Shown here: piece by piece, positions 28,917 through 38,236 of the stretch
How positions within the stretch are numbered: the stretch's first letter is position 1
How the letters are laid out: each line of letters opens with the position of its first letter
DNA from: CAWCKS01 sp963763485
GTDB lineage: Bacteria; Pseudomonadota; Alphaproteobacteria; Rhizobiales; Xanthobacteraceae
Assembly (NCBI GenBank): GCA_963763485.1
Contig: CAVXOW010000007.1
Location: 434,001-498,000, forward strand
Length of the DNA stretch: 64,000 nucleotides
Direction of reading: 5' to 3'
Notes under the pieces: model-generated
Databases searched by the model: none
Seen by the model: the letters and a program-made list of their open reading frames with translations, nothing else
What the model was told of the DNA's origin: nothing
Translations under genes and position numbers: made by a program

Positions 28917-29300
28917 TGATGCGCGACATTCTCTTCCGGCGGCTTCCCGCTTGTCGTGGCGACCGGTTTCATGATGCTGACGGTTGCGGCCTGTGCGGTT
29001 CAGCTTGATCGCCATGACGAGGATCCGCCGCCTCCGCCGGAAACCTCAGAGACCAAGGACACGCTCGCGCCAAAGCTCGAGGCCTGCCTGACCGTCACTC
29101 CGGACCAAGTCGCTACCTTCGAATACTGCCGGCGCGTCTGGGCCGAAAATCGCCGCCGCTTCTTCGGCCCTCCGAAGCAGAAATCGGCACCTCCGCCCAA
29201 GAAGGCCGCGGAGCAGGGCGGTCCGGCATCGCCGTCTTCGAAGGATCAAGGTCAGCCACCTCCGGGCACTGCTGCTGTTGTTGCACCGGCAAAGGAGTGA
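28916..29300 (+). pseudogene. trbK: TrbK-like entry-exclusion lipoprotein, frameshifted
   Basis: The start region MMRDILFRRLP overlaps the trbJ stop. Near 28945 the reading moves to the frame VVATGFMMLTVAACAVQLD, a hydrophobic segment ending in a lipobox-like AAC. A conserved segment follows, LEACLTVTPDQVATFEYCRR and VWAENRRRFFG, then a low-complexity Pro/Lys-rich tail. This matches the small TrbK-alt family found between trbJ and trbL in alphaproteobacteria. TrbK proteins block entry of the same element into the cell. ATG 28956 would give a shorter open product without the first signal residues. Confidence 0.7.
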
Positions 29301-29303
29301 CCA

Positions 29304-30547
29304 GTGGCAACGACGGGGGTCATCGATCAATTCCTCGAAACATTTACTGGATATATCGATTCAGGCTTCGGCCTGGTCGGTGGCGACGTCGGCTATCTCG
29401 CCAGCACCTTGGCTGCGATCGATATCACGCTCGCGGCACTCTTCTGGTCCTGGGGTGCTGACGAGGACATCATTGGACGTCTCGTCAAGAAGACGATCTT
29501 TGTCGGCGTCTTCGCCTATCTGATCGGCAATTGGAATACGCTTGCCAGGATCGTCTTCGAGAGCTTTGCCGGGCTCGGGCTCAAGGCATCAGGTACAAGT
29601 CTATCCTCCTCTGATTTTCTGCGACCAGGCCGCATTGCGGAAGTGGGGATTGATGCCGGACGTCCCATTCTGGACGCGATCTCCGGGCTGATGGGCTACG
29701 TCAGCTTTTTCGAGAACTTCGTCCAGATCGTCATTCTGCTGTTTGCCTGGGTGGTCGTCCTCCTTGCCTTCTTCATTCTGGCGATCCAGCTCTTCGTCAC
29801 TCTGCTCGAGTTCAAGCTGACGACGCTCGCTGGCTTCGTGCTCATTCCATTCGGCCTGTTTGGGAAGACGGCGTTCGCAGCCGAGCGCGTGCTCGGCAAC
29901 GTCATCTCTTCCGGTGTCAAGGTTTTGGTCCTTGCCGTCATTGTCGGCATCGGCTCGACGCTTATTTTCTCAATTCACCTCTGGCTTTGGCGGTAATCAG
30001 CCTACGATCGATGACGCGATGGCGCTGGTGCTTGCGTCATTGTCGTTGCTCGGTTTGGGGATCTTTGGGCCGGGTATCGCGAACGGCATTGTCTCCGGCG
30101 GTCCACAGCTTGGCGCCGGGGCAGCCGTTGGGACTGGGCTCGCCGCAGGCGGTGTGGTCGTTGCAGGTGCAGGACTTGCTGCGGGCGCCGCAGGGGCGGC
30201 GACCACTGCGATCGCCGGAGTAAGCCGTAGCGCGGTTGCGGTTGGCAGTGGCGCCGTCGGCGCATTTCGATCCGGTGGCGCCGCTGGTATTGCCGAAGCG
30301 GGAGCAGGCCCTGCCGCAAGTCCTCTCCAGCGGATCGCCGGCCGCTTAGGAAGTTCGGGAGCGACTGTCGAGGTCGGGCGGGGGTGCAAGCCCAACTGGC
30401 TCAGCCGAGAGTCCACCCGCATGGGCGCGCCGTATGAAACGCGCGCAGACAATCAGCCATGGCGCGTCTGCCGCGACCCATGCCGTCAAATCAGGCGATC
30501 ACGGTGGCGGCGGTGGCTCGGTCGATCTCTCCGAAGGTCAAAACTGA
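29304..30547 (+). pseudogene. trbL: TrbL (VirB6-like) membrane protein, frameshifted
   Basis: From 29304 to about 29970 it is open: VIDQFLETFTGYIDSGFGLV, TLAAIDITLAALFWSWGADE, VILLFAWVVVLLAFFILAIQ, LEFKLTTLAGFVLIPFGLFG and KVLVLAVIVGIGSTLIF, that is, several membrane helices. Near 29970 the frame changes to QPTIDDAMALVLASLSLLGL, then a long Gly/Ala-rich low-complexity tail. Near 30385 a second change leads to AQTISHGASAATHAVKSGDH and a glycine run, ending SVDLSEGQN at 30547, the typical TrbL C-terminus. Corrected length is about 415 residues. TrbL forms the inner-membrane channel core. Confidence 0.82.
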
Positions 30548-30966
30548 TGTCACGCCGTTCCCTCGATCGGGTCGCAAGTGCGCCCGTGCGCTCATTGCAG
30601 CTTGCTGCGGCCGATTGTGCGCACGCTCGAGAAACAGCGCCTGATCACGCTCGGCTTGATGGCGCTGTTCGCAAGTCTCGCAGCTCAGCCAAAGTTTGTT
30701 GCCGGTTGCAGGTATCCCTTCCGCGACTTTGCACGCGAGCCTGCTGCCGGCAATCGGCGCCTGTGGTCGCGAGGCTTTCGTAGCCAGGATCCACGCGGCG
30801 CATGTTCTACCCGACGATTCTCAAGCTCGGCGGAATTGCCGTTCGGCGCCGACAATGCAGGGGTTGCCATCGCAATCGCTGCCTCTGCCTTGAGCGTCCG
30901 TCCTTCACGCGTGCGGTTCGTGTGAGCCGAACGCCCATCCGCATTCGTCAATCGAGGAGAGCAAAA
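30548..30966. other. Unexplained 420-bp stretch between trbL and trbF
   Basis: In related operons trbF follows trbL closely. Here about 420 bp intervene. One plus-strand frame (about 30596-30925) includes LRPIVRTLEKQRLITLGLMA, LFASLAAQPKF, which looks protein-like, but it has no convincing start and no family I recognise. It could be a small inserted gene fragment. A good ribosome site for trbF lies at its right end. Confidence 0.4.
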
Positions 30967-31647
30967 ATGTTCAGGCGACCTGCCGTGCACTACGGCCTGA
31001 TGCCTCAGCCGGTGACCCCCTATCAAAAGGCCGCGCAAGTCTGGGATGAACGAATCGGCTCGGCCAGAGTCCAGGCCAAGAACTGGCGTCTAATGGCGTT
31101 CGGCTGTCTCTTTTTGTCGGCGGGTCTGTCAGGCGCTTTGGTCTGGCAATCCCTGCAGGGTACCGTTACGCCCTGGGTGGTTGAGGTCGATCACCTCGGC
31201 CAGGCGCAGACCGTCGCGCCGGCTATTTCCTTCTATCAGCCGACCGACCCGCAGATCGCATTCCATCTCGCGCGCTTTATCGAAGACGTGCGTGCGCTTC
31301 CCGCCGACGCCATCGTGCTGCGTCAGGACTGGCTCCGAGCTTACGATTTTACAAGCGATCGTGGAGCGCTGGCGCTCAACGACTACGCGCGGGCCAATGA
31401 TCCCTTTGCCAAGGTCGGCAAGAGCCAGGTCTCTGTCGAAGTCTCCAGCGTCATTCGCGCGTCACCTGACAGCTTTCGAGTGTCATGGACGGAGCGGCGT
31501 TATGAAAACGGCCAGCTTGCCGGGACTGAGCGGTGGACCGCGATTCTGACGATTGTGGTGCAGACGCCGCGCGACGCCGATCGCCTGCGCAAAAATCCGC
31601 TTGGCATCTACGTCAACGCCATCAGCTGGTCAAAGGAGATCGGCTGA
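30967..31647 (+). CDS. trbF: TrbF (VirB8-like) channel protein
   Basis: Intact, 226 residues, with gaggagag about ten bases before the ATG. Near the N-terminus PVTPYQKAAQVWDERIGSAR is conserved. A single membrane helix LMAFGCLFLSAGLSGALVWQ lies at about residues 38-57, followed by the periplasmic VirB8-like domain (TVTPWVVEVDHLGQAQTVAP, DFTSDRGALALNDYARANDP, FRVSWTERRYENGQLAGTER). Its stop overlaps trbG. It serves as assembly scaffold of the inner-membrane complex. Confidence 0.92.
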   Translation: MFRRPAVHYGLMPQPVTPYQKAAQVWDERIGSARVQAKNWRLMAFGCLFLSAGLSGALVWQSLQGTVTPWVVEVDHLGQAQTVAPAISFYQPTDPQIAFHLARFIEDVRALPADAIVLRQDWLRAYDFTSDRGALALNDYARANDPFAKVGKSQVSVEVSSVIRASPDSFRVSWTERRYENGQLAGTERWTAILTIVVQTPRDADRLRKNPLGIYVNAISWSKEIG

Positions 31648-32624
31648 TGAATTTTTTTGCGACGAGGCAATCTGATCTGCGCGTTCCCGTCACAAGCGCG
31701 CTCCTGCTGCTGGCGAGCCTCCTGGGCGGTTGCAGCGCGTTCGTACCACCGCAGATCAGCTACGACACCGGATGTTCCGCCGTTGCCGACTCTGCCGCCT
31801 GTCGGACGATCGGCCGCGCGCCTTAAACGTGCCGCCAGTCTGGACGCCATCTCGTGGCGGTAAGAAAGGGGCTGGCTGAGGCGAAGGAGCCTGTTGAACG
31901 CATTGAGACGGCAAATGACGCTGCCCGCGTGGAGCCTCGCAAGGCGGGTTATTACAACGCCGTTCAGATCTTCTCCTATAGCCCCGGTGCGCTTTACCAG
32001 GTCTACGCATCTCCCGGGCAAATCACCGACATTGCGCTCGAACCCGGCGAGCAGCTCGTTGGCTCTGGACCAGTTGCCGCCGGCGATACGGTTCGTTGGA
32101 TCGTTGGCGACACCGAGAGCGGTACTGGTGAGCTCAGACGCGTCCACATCATGGTCAAGCCGACGCGGCCATCGATTGCGACAAATCTCGTCGTCAACAC
32201 CGATCGGCGCACCTATCTGATCGAGCTACGCTCGCGCGAAAAACCCTATATGCCGGCGGTTGCCTGGTTCTATCCGGAAGATCGGTTGAGCCGGGCAAGA
32301 GCGTTGCCGCTAACTCCTTATATTCCCGCACAGGAAGAGCGGCATTATCGCTATGCGATCGAGGGCGACAATCCGCCATGGCGCCCGGTTGCGGTTTTCG
32401 ATGATGGCCGCAAGGTCTACATCGAATTCTCGCCCGGCATAGTCCAGGGCGAGCTGCCGCCACTGTTCATCGTCGGCTCGGATGGCAAGACCGACCTCGT
32501 CAATTACCGCGTCTATCAAAATCTCATGATTGTCGATCGGCTGTTTGGTGCCGCCGAACTTCGGCTTGGCGACGAACACCAGCAGAAGGTTCGGATCATC
32601 AGAACCGACGGGAGGACATCATGA
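31647..32624 (+). pseudogene. trbG: TrbG (VirB9-like), frameshifted in the N-terminal third
   Basis: Starts MNFFATRQSDLRVPVTSALL and a lipobox-like LLASLLGGC. Around 31770-31870 three frame changes are needed: ISYDT, then DVPPLPTLPPV, then DDRPRALNVPPVWTPSRGGK, then AEAKEPVERIETANDAARVE. From there to 32624 the CagX/VirB9 domain is open: YYNAVQIFSYSPGALYQVYA, GDTVRWIVGDTESGTG, DGRKVYIEFSPGIVQGELPP and NYRVYQNLMIVDRLFGAAEL. It would form the outer-membrane part of the channel with TrbI. The breaks lie in a proline-rich linker. Confidence 0.85.
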
Positions 32625-33823
32625 GCGATACCGCCCCAAACGAACCCGCGCCGGACAACTCCAATTCGGCGCAATATCGGGAAGACCTTGCCCAAAAGCT
32701 CCGGCTTCGTCCTGAGCGGCCTCGTGTCGTCCGGTTGTCACGACGGGTTCTGGGCGGCGCAGCGGCTGTTGTCCTGTTGATCATCGCGGGCGCAGGGATT
32801 TGGGCGCTGCAAAACCATCGAACAGATAACAAAGCGCAGGACGAACTCTTCGGCACTGAGCATCGGACACTGGCGGAAGGTTTCTCCGAATTGCCGCGTG
32901 ACTACAGCGGCGTGCCGCGAGATGTGCCGCGCCTTGGCCCACCCCTTCCAGGCGATTTAGGGCGCCCAATCGTTGCTGCACAAAACCAGTCGGGACCGCT
33001 CGCCGTTGACGCGGAGCAACAACGGCTCAATCAGGAGACTGAGGCTGCGCGGACGAGCAAAGTGTTTGCGTCAACGAACCTCAGGCAATTCGCGGCGACA
33101 AGCGAGAATACGGCTGATCGGCAGGCGCCGGCCGGGTCGCCATCCTCAGACGAGGCGTTCACTCAGAACGGCCAGGACCGTAAGCTGGCCTTCGTCAATG
33201 CCGCCGTCGATCGCCGAACCACAGCACCAGATCGGCTCGCGAGACCGACTTCGCCATTTGTCGTTCAGGCTGGCACCGTCATTCCCGCTGCGCTCATTAC
33301 TGGCGTCCGGTCCGATTTGCCTGGTCAGATCACGGCGCAAGTTACGGAAAATGTTTACGACTCTCCCACTGGCCGGGCGCTCTTGGTCCCGCAGGGAGCC
33401 CGATTGATTGGCCTATATGACAGTCAAGTCACGTACGGGCAGTCGCGAGTCCTGTTGGTCTGGACGCGGCTGATCATGCCGAACGGACGCTCAATCGTTC
33501 TGGAGCGCCAACCAGGAGCCGACAGCGCTGGATATGCAGGCCTCGAAGACGAGGTCGACAATCACTGGGGCGAGCTCCTCAAGGCGGCGCTGCTTTCGAC
33601 ACTGCTGAGCGTCGGGACCGAAGTAGGCTCAGGCTCGGACAGCGGCAACAACGCCGACCTCATTCGGGCACTTCGCCGCGGGGCAGGGGATGCGGTCAAT
33701 CAAACCGGCTCTCAGGTCGTCAGGCGCAACCTTAACATCCAGCCGACTTTGACGATCCGGCCGGGCTTTTCAGTTCGTGTGATCGTCAATCGTGATCTCG
33801 TCCTTGAGCCCTATCGAATTTGA
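32621..33823 (+). CDS. trbI: TrbI (VirB10-like) channel protein
   Basis: Intact, 400 residues. Cytoplasmic N-terminus, membrane helix VLGGAAAVVLLIIAGAGIWA near residues 45-64, a Pro/Gln-rich periplasmic linker, then the VirB10 core: FVVQAGTVIPAALITGVRSD, LPGQITAQVTENVYDSPTGR, LLVPQGARLIGLYDS, and GFSVRVIVNRDLVLEPYRI at the end. It links inner and outer membrane complexes. The start overlaps the trbG stop (ATGA). It is one of the few long transfer genes here without a break. Confidence 0.93.
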   Translation: MSDTAPNEPAPDNSNSAQYREDLAQKLRLRPERPRVVRLSRRVLGGAAAVVLLIIAGAGIWALQNHRTDNKAQDELFGTEHRTLAEGFSELPRDYSGVPRDVPRLGPPLPGDLGRPIVAAQNQSGPLAVDAEQQRLNQETEAARTSKVFASTNLRQFAATSENTADRQAPAGSPSSDEAFTQNGQDRKLAFVNAAVDRRTTAPDRLARPTSPFVVQAGTVIPAALITGVRSDLPGQITAQVTENVYDSPTGRALLVPQGARLIGLYDSQVTYGQSRVLLVWTRLIMPNGRSIVLERQPGADSAGYAGLEDEVDNHWGELLKAALLSTLLSVGTEVGSGSDSGNNADLIRALRRGAGDAVNQTGSQVVRRNLNIQPTLTIRPGFSVRVIVNRDLVLEPYRI

Positions 33824-33836
33824 GGAGTGCGCTGGA

Positions 33837-34077
33837 ATGGCCAGGCTGAAACTCGGTCCACTCCTGGACGACAAGCCGGTCAAGCTGACGATCGAGCTGC
33901 CGGCTGCGGTCCACCGCGATTTGCTGGCCTATGCCGAAATGCTCGGCCGCGAAAGCGGGCAAGCTCGTCGGCGATCCGGCAAAGTTGATCGCGCCAATGC
34001 TCGCACGCTTCATGGCGACCGACCGAGCGTTCAAGGCACGACGTAGCAATCAATCGACTGCAACGGGGGAGGGATAA
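33837..34077 (+). pseudogene. DUF2274 protein, frameshifted
   Basis: Starts MARLKLGPLLDDKPVKLTIE and continues LPAAVHRDLLAYAEMLGRES. Near 33960 the frame changes to GKLVGDPAKLIAPMLARFMA and TDRAFKARRS. This small RHH-like protein normally ends the trb operon, about 75-80 residues long. It overlaps by 28 bp, tail to tail, with the convergent LysR gene, because the shifted frame runs past its usual end. One indel accounts for the break. Confidence 0.75.
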
Positions 34078-35003
34078 CGTTCGCGCAGCAGCTTGAGGAA
34101 GCTTTCGAGGGCAGGGTTTTGGTTATCCGGAAGCCAGAAGGCCGAAAAATCCAAGCGGCTCGAACCATTCCCATCGCGAAGGTCTCTATAGAGCGGACTT
34201 GGCAGGCTGGCGCCAAGATCGGATTCCAGTATCAGGCTAACGCCCATTTGCATGCTTACCAGCGCCTTGATTGCTCCCCGGCTTACATTGTGCCGTTCGA
34301 TCTTTGGCCGATCGCTTGGTGAAACAAGTTTCGCATTGAGCAGGTTTTCGAACTCTGTTCCCTGATCACGTTCGCTCAAAAGGACGTTTTCGTTGCGCAG
34401 ATCTGTCCAGTAAATGACATCCCGATCTGCCAATTTATGACCCGCAGGAAAAGCTACTAAAATCCTCTCGCTCCAAAGCGCCAGGGATCTGCACGGTAGA
34501 CTTCGAACGTCGCCAATCACGGTGAGAATGTCGAGCGTGCCATTACGCAAGGCCGCGATCAGATCTTCACTCGAGCCTTCCATCGTAGCCAATTTGACAT
34601 CAGGGCAGCGCTGTTTGAAATCGATCAACGTCGCTCGAAGGTTGCCTGCAGACAGCGAGGAGCAGAATCCAACTGTGAGCCTGCCAGCTGCTCCAGAGCT
34701 ATTCGCCCGCGCTGTTGCGATCAGTGACTCGAATTCGTTCAGTACTGTTTTTGCCATTCGAAGAATACCGTGGCCAGCCTGTGTTGGCCTCACGCCACCG
34801 CTTGATCGCTCAAACAGAACAATTCCAATCGATTGCTCGAGCTGGCGAATCGTGCGGCTCAATGTCGATTGGCGAACCGACAGGACTTCCGCAGCCTGTC
34901 GAAAGCTCCCGTAATCTTGTGCACAGACGGCATAACGAAGATGCTGCAGATCGATTGGAGATGAATTCAAGAAGGCCGGTGAACTGACTTTATTTAATTC
35001 CAT
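34050..35003 (-). CDS. LysR-family transcriptional regulator
   Basis: Intact protein of about 317 residues from the ATG at 35003 (MELNKVSSPAFLNS); an upstream start at 35075 is possible but falls outside family limits. The winged HTH occupies residues about 16-75: DLQHLRYAVCAQDYGSFRQA, AEVLSVRQSTLSRTIRQLEQ, GIVLFERSSGGVRPTQAG. The substrate-binding domain follows (GRLTVGFCSSLSAGNLRATL). A LysR gene convergent with the trb operon is a regular feature of these rhizobial elements; its inducer is unknown. It is the last gene clearly belonging to the element. Confidence 0.9.
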   Translation of the reverse strand: MELNKVSSPAFLNSSPIDLQHLRYAVCAQDYGSFRQAAEVLSVRQSTLSRTIRQLEQSIGIVLFERSSGGVRPTQAGHGILRMAKTVLNEFESLIATARANSSGAAGRLTVGFCSSLSAGNLRATLIDFKQRCPDVKLATMEGSSEDLIAALRNGTLDILTVIGDVRSLPCRSLALWSERILVAFPAGHKLADRDVIYWTDLRNENVLLSERDQGTEFENLLNAKLVSPSDRPKIERHNVSRGAIKALVSMQMGVSLILESDLGASLPSPLYRDLRDGNGSSRLDFSAFWLPDNQNPALESFLKLLRERYPSPVAVD

Positions 35004-35872
35004 AATCTCAACTAGAATTTCTGGCAATGTACCCGCCCGCTCGCGGAATAGGCGAACATTTCTAGCTCGCACCATTTAGTCAATAGGGAATGAATCAGAC
35101 GTGATGCGCTTTTTGCATCGGGCCCTGAATTGTACGGAGGTCGCGTGATTGGTGCTGATTTGCAAGTCAACCGGTGAGCTTAATTCAGGGGCACATTGCC
35201 TCCTCAAACAGACCGAATAGCGCGACAGGAGAAGTCTGTTGCAATCCTGAAGTGAATGTCTTCGCGCCGCGCGGTGGGTGTTGGACGTTTAAGCAGATAA
35301 TCTAACAGTGCCAGAGACGGTGGGCCCGTGCTTCGTTGGCCAAGTGCGCGCGCCTGGGCGATCGTCGAGGTCAAGCGTTCCAAAGTGCGCAGGATTGCGC
35401 GACGTCGGTCCGTGTCACTCCGCCGACGTTGAAGCCGACCCTGCGTCTGATTCAGCATCTAGATCGAGACGTCATTCACCGATTGGCTCGAATTGCACAA
35501 TCAGACCATGCGCTGTCACGCCGGAAGAGCATTGCGGATTGCCGCCGCCTCTTGTTCGACTGGGGTGTGGTTGGTGAAGATGTTGCCGGCGCTCGGCTCC
35601 TCTACGCGTTCCACGAGAATTTCACCTTGCCATGTGTGCAAAACGGCACTCCGCGCAAGCTCGCGCAACCACCCGACTACAAACGTGATGGTCATCGAGC
35701 AATGTGCTCGAGCCCTGTCGATGAGGTGACCCCGCCGACCTGGAGAACATCATCAGGTCGCAGATCTGGATGTACCTTGGCCCGCGCATCCATCTTCCTG
35801 CGCGTTTGTGGTGCAGGCTGCCCAACTCCGGCCAGCACATCCGCTTTGTACGAGATCCATAGTCCTCGTAAC
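35004..35872. other. Gene-free boundary zone between the element and the metabolic island
   Basis: No open frame on either strand has recognisable similarity, a good start or continuous codon use; the longest plus-strand frame (35336-35932) overlaps the end of pfkB and looks spurious. A perfect 9-bp inverted repeat, ccctgaatt at 35123-35131 and aattcaggg at 35182-35190, lies upstream of the LysR gene. This stretch may hold the worn junction of the conjugative element. No tRNA or integrase was seen. Confidence 0.4.
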
Positions 35873-36811
35873 TCAGGCTGCTTGCAGAATCACCTGCTCG
35901 GCAAGGCGTTTGACGTCAACCGGCCGGCATAGCTCGGTGCCAGGATGGAGCAGGGCGGCTGCGCCAGCTGCGACGGCTTGCCGAAAGGCATGCTCGAGAT
36001 CGTCTCCCGATGACAGCCGCCAGATCAGCGCTCCGAGAAAGCTGTCGCCCGCTCCTACTGCAGTCACCGGCTCGACAGAAAGGGGTAGCGCCCGTAATAC
36101 CCTGTCTCGGGTGACCAGAACCGCCCCGAGGTGCCCCATTGTGAGGGCGATCACCGGAACTTTCCCGCTGTTGACAAGAATTTTGGCGGCTAGTTCCCAC
36201 CCGCTGGCTCCGGTTGGTTCGCTGCCCGTTAGCGCGCGCATCTCCCGCAAATTTGGCTTGATCAGATCGACGCCTTCAGCGACGGCTGCCGCGAGCGCTC
36301 GCCCAGAAGCATCGAGAATCATCTTGGCGCCACGCTGCTTTGCGATTCTGGCCACTCTTGCGTAGAAATCGTCGGGAACGCCAGCGGGCAAACTTCCGCT
36401 CGCGACTACAAAACTGGGAAACGGCTCGACCGCGGAAAGCTGCGCCAGGCATTCTTGCCATTCGGCTTCGGCAAGTCGCGGACCAGGGAGTATAAAGCGG
36501 TATGGCTGGCCGGTACTCATTTCATTCACGAAGAAGTCTTCGCGAGTGTCTTCCGCAATCGGAAAGTTCCGACTTGCGACGCCTTCCTTGTCGAGTAGTT
36601 TGCGTAGCAAGCCTCCCGTCGCGCCGCCCACCGGATAGATTGCGCTGACATCTCCTCCCAGGCGCTGAATGACGCGCGCGACGTTGATTCCGCCGCCTCC
36701 AGGATCGCGCCGTTGCGATATGCCCCGAAGCTTGTAGATGGGGGTGATCTTATCGACCGATGTGGAGAGGTCGACTGCCGGATTCGGTGTGATTGTCACA
36801 ATCTCCGTCAT
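35873..36811 (-). CDS. pfkB: PfkB-family sugar kinase (6-phosphofructokinase-like), copy 1
   Basis: Intact, 312 residues from ATG 36811 (MTEIVTITPNPAVDLSTSVD). Diagnostic segments: the substrate motif DPGGGGINVARVIQRLGGDV near residues 35-54, RFILPGPRLAEAEWQECL, VVASGSLPAGVPDDFYARVA, IKPNLREMRALTG, and the catalytic GAGDSFLGALIW near residue 252. TIxxNPxxD plus RFxxPGP is the Pfk-2 type pattern, so fructose-6-phosphate is the likely substrate, although tagatose-6-phosphate or fructose-1-phosphate kinase cannot be excluded. A FixK/FNR-type palindrome lies about 76 bp before the start. A paralogue of equal length is at 56565-57503. Confidence 0.9.
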   Translation of the reverse strand: MTEIVTITPNPAVDLSTSVDKITPIYKLRGISQRRDPGGGGINVARVIQRLGGDVSAIYPVGGATGGLLRKLLDKEGVASRNFPIAEDTREDFFVNEMSTGQPYRFILPGPRLAEAEWQECLAQLSAVEPFPSFVVASGSLPAGVPDDFYARVARIAKQRGAKMILDASGRALAAAVAEGVDLIKPNLREMRALTGSEPTGASGWELAAKILVNSGKVPVIALTMGHLGAVLVTRDRVLRALPLSVEPVTAVGAGDSFLGALIWRLSSGDDLEHAFRQAVAAGAAALLHPGTELCRPVDVKRLAEQVILQAA

Positions 36812-36880
36812 GAGCTTTCTTTCTCGCGACATCGGCCTAGGCCAGCGAAAGCTACCATGCAAACATCAAACGGAATGCAC

Positions 36881-36894
36881 TTGACGAGGATCAA
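36881..36894. promoter_or_regulatory. FixK/FNR-type box between pfkB and hlyD
   Basis: TTGACGAGGATCAA matches TTGAT-N4-ATCAA at 9 of 10 fixed positions. Centred about 76 bp before the pfkB ATG, a position suited to activation; it is about 272 bp from the divergent hlyD start. Confidence 0.65.
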
Positions 36895-37159
36895 CATCAC
36901 CGGGACTTCTTGCTTAAATATTGCAACCATATCTCGCAATACCGTCGAGTTCGCATCTTCAAAAAGAATGCGCGCGGCGACAACATCGGGGGTGTTCGGG
37001 GTGCGAGCACCTTGGCTAGCATGGCGGCCAATACCGATTGGATAGCTGCCGATGAACTGTCAACCAGAGTGTACGCTATCAGTGGTCAAGGACTGTGTCG
37101 TGCCAGCTTGAGGGATTTTGCTGCAGCAGCCGGGCCGAACGATTTGCCGCAGAGAGATT

Positions 37160-38236
37160 ATGCCGGAGTCAATCAAAGCCAAAGACAAGATGTCGAGCAG
37201 TACTAGGCGCCGACTTGTCCTTATCGCAATTGCACTGGTCCTGGTTGCGATCGGAGCCGGCCTAACCTATTGGCTGACCCATCGCTCCGGCCAACCGCAC
37301 GAACTCGTTATTTATGGCAACGTTGATCTGCGGCAAGTCGACTTGGCATTCAATGGCAATGAACGCATCGCGGCCGTTCTCGTGCAGGAGGGCGATCATG
37401 TCCGCAAGGGACAGATACTCGCCAAGCTAGATACCAGTCGCCTGGAACCGCAGGTCGCTCAAGCAGAGGCGCAGGTCGCGGCCCAGCAAGCCGCAGTCGA
37501 GCGACTGCACAACGGCAGCCGGCCTGAAGAAATCGCCCAGGCGCGTGCGAACCTCGAATCCGCAAAAGCGGATGCCGTCAATGCGCGCCGCCAATACGAG
37601 CGGAAGAAGTCCCTTGTAGCAACGAACGCTGGCACTCAGCAGGATCTTGACGCAGCCAAGGCAGCGATGGACGTTGCCGATGCAAAGGTCGATGTAAATC
37701 AGAAAGCGCTAGAACTCGCGATCGTCGGACCGCGCCGCGAGGATATTGCCCAAGCAGAGGCCCAGTTGCGAGGGAGTAAGGCCCAACTGGCATTCCTTGA
37801 GCAGCAGCTCAAGGACGCTACACTTGTGGCTCCGATGGATGCCGTGGTTCGCTCGCGTCTAATGGAGCCCGGAGAGATGGCCTCGCCACAAAGGCCCGTC
37901 TTTTCTCTGGCCATCGTCGATCCGAAATGGGTGCGTGCCTATGTGACAGAAACGGACTTGGGCCGAGTGCGTCCGGGCATGAAAGCATATGTCACGGTCG
38001 ACAGCTTTCCGGCCAGTCGCTTTGAGGGGTGGGTCGGGTTCATATCTCCAGTCGCGGAATTCACGCCAAAAACGGTCGAGACCCCGGAGTTGCGGACCAG
38101 CCTGGTCTACGAAGTTCGCGTCTTCGTCAAGGATCCTGAGGATCGACTTCGGCTCGGCATGCCAGCCACCGTGCTTCTGCCGCAGGATCAGGATCAAACT
38201 CCCCAGGGGAGTCCGAGGCGCGAGCCACGATCATGA
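37160..38236 (+). CDS. HlyD-family membrane fusion protein of an ABC-2 exporter
   Basis: Intact, 358 residues. One N-terminal membrane helix, LVLIAIALVLVAIGAGLTYW at about residues 19-38. A biotinyl-lipoyl-like strand IAAVLVQEGDHVRKGQILAK precedes a long alpha-hairpin rich in Ala, Gln and Glu (EAQVAAQQAAVERLHNGSRP through RREDIAQAEAQLRGSKAQLA). The beta-barrel half is VAPMDAVVRSRLMEPGEMAS. The stop overlaps the ATPase start by 4 bp, showing one operon with 38233-42308. The set resembles YbhG/YhiI-type drug or xenobiotic exporters; an outer-membrane partner is not present. A start at 37190 is possible. Confidence 0.88.
   Translation: MPESIKAKDKMSSSTRRRLVLIAIALVLVAIGAGLTYWLTHRSGQPHELVIYGNVDLRQVDLAFNGNERIAAVLVQEGDHVRKGQILAKLDTSRLEPQVAQAEAQVAAQQAAVERLHNGSRPEEIAQARANLESAKADAVNARRQYERKKSLVATNAGTQQDLDAAKAAMDVADAKVDVNQKALELAIVGPRREDIAQAEAQLRGSKAQLAFLEQQLKDATLVAPMDAVVRSRLMEPGEMASPQRPVFSLAIVDPKWVRAYVTETDLGRVRPGMKAYVTVDSFPASRFEGWVGFISPVAEFTPKTVETPELRTSLVYEVRVFVKDPEDRLRLGMPATVLLPQDQDQTPQGSPRREPRS

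Noticed and set aside
31770..31870. Programmed frameshifting in trbG
   Set aside because: Three shifts in 100 bp, no slippery site or consistent direction; decay or sequence error explains it better.
35336..35932. Plus-strand frame of 198 codons overlapping the pfkB end
   Set aside because: No similarity, no ribosome site, and it overlaps the C-terminus of a well-supported gene on the other strand.
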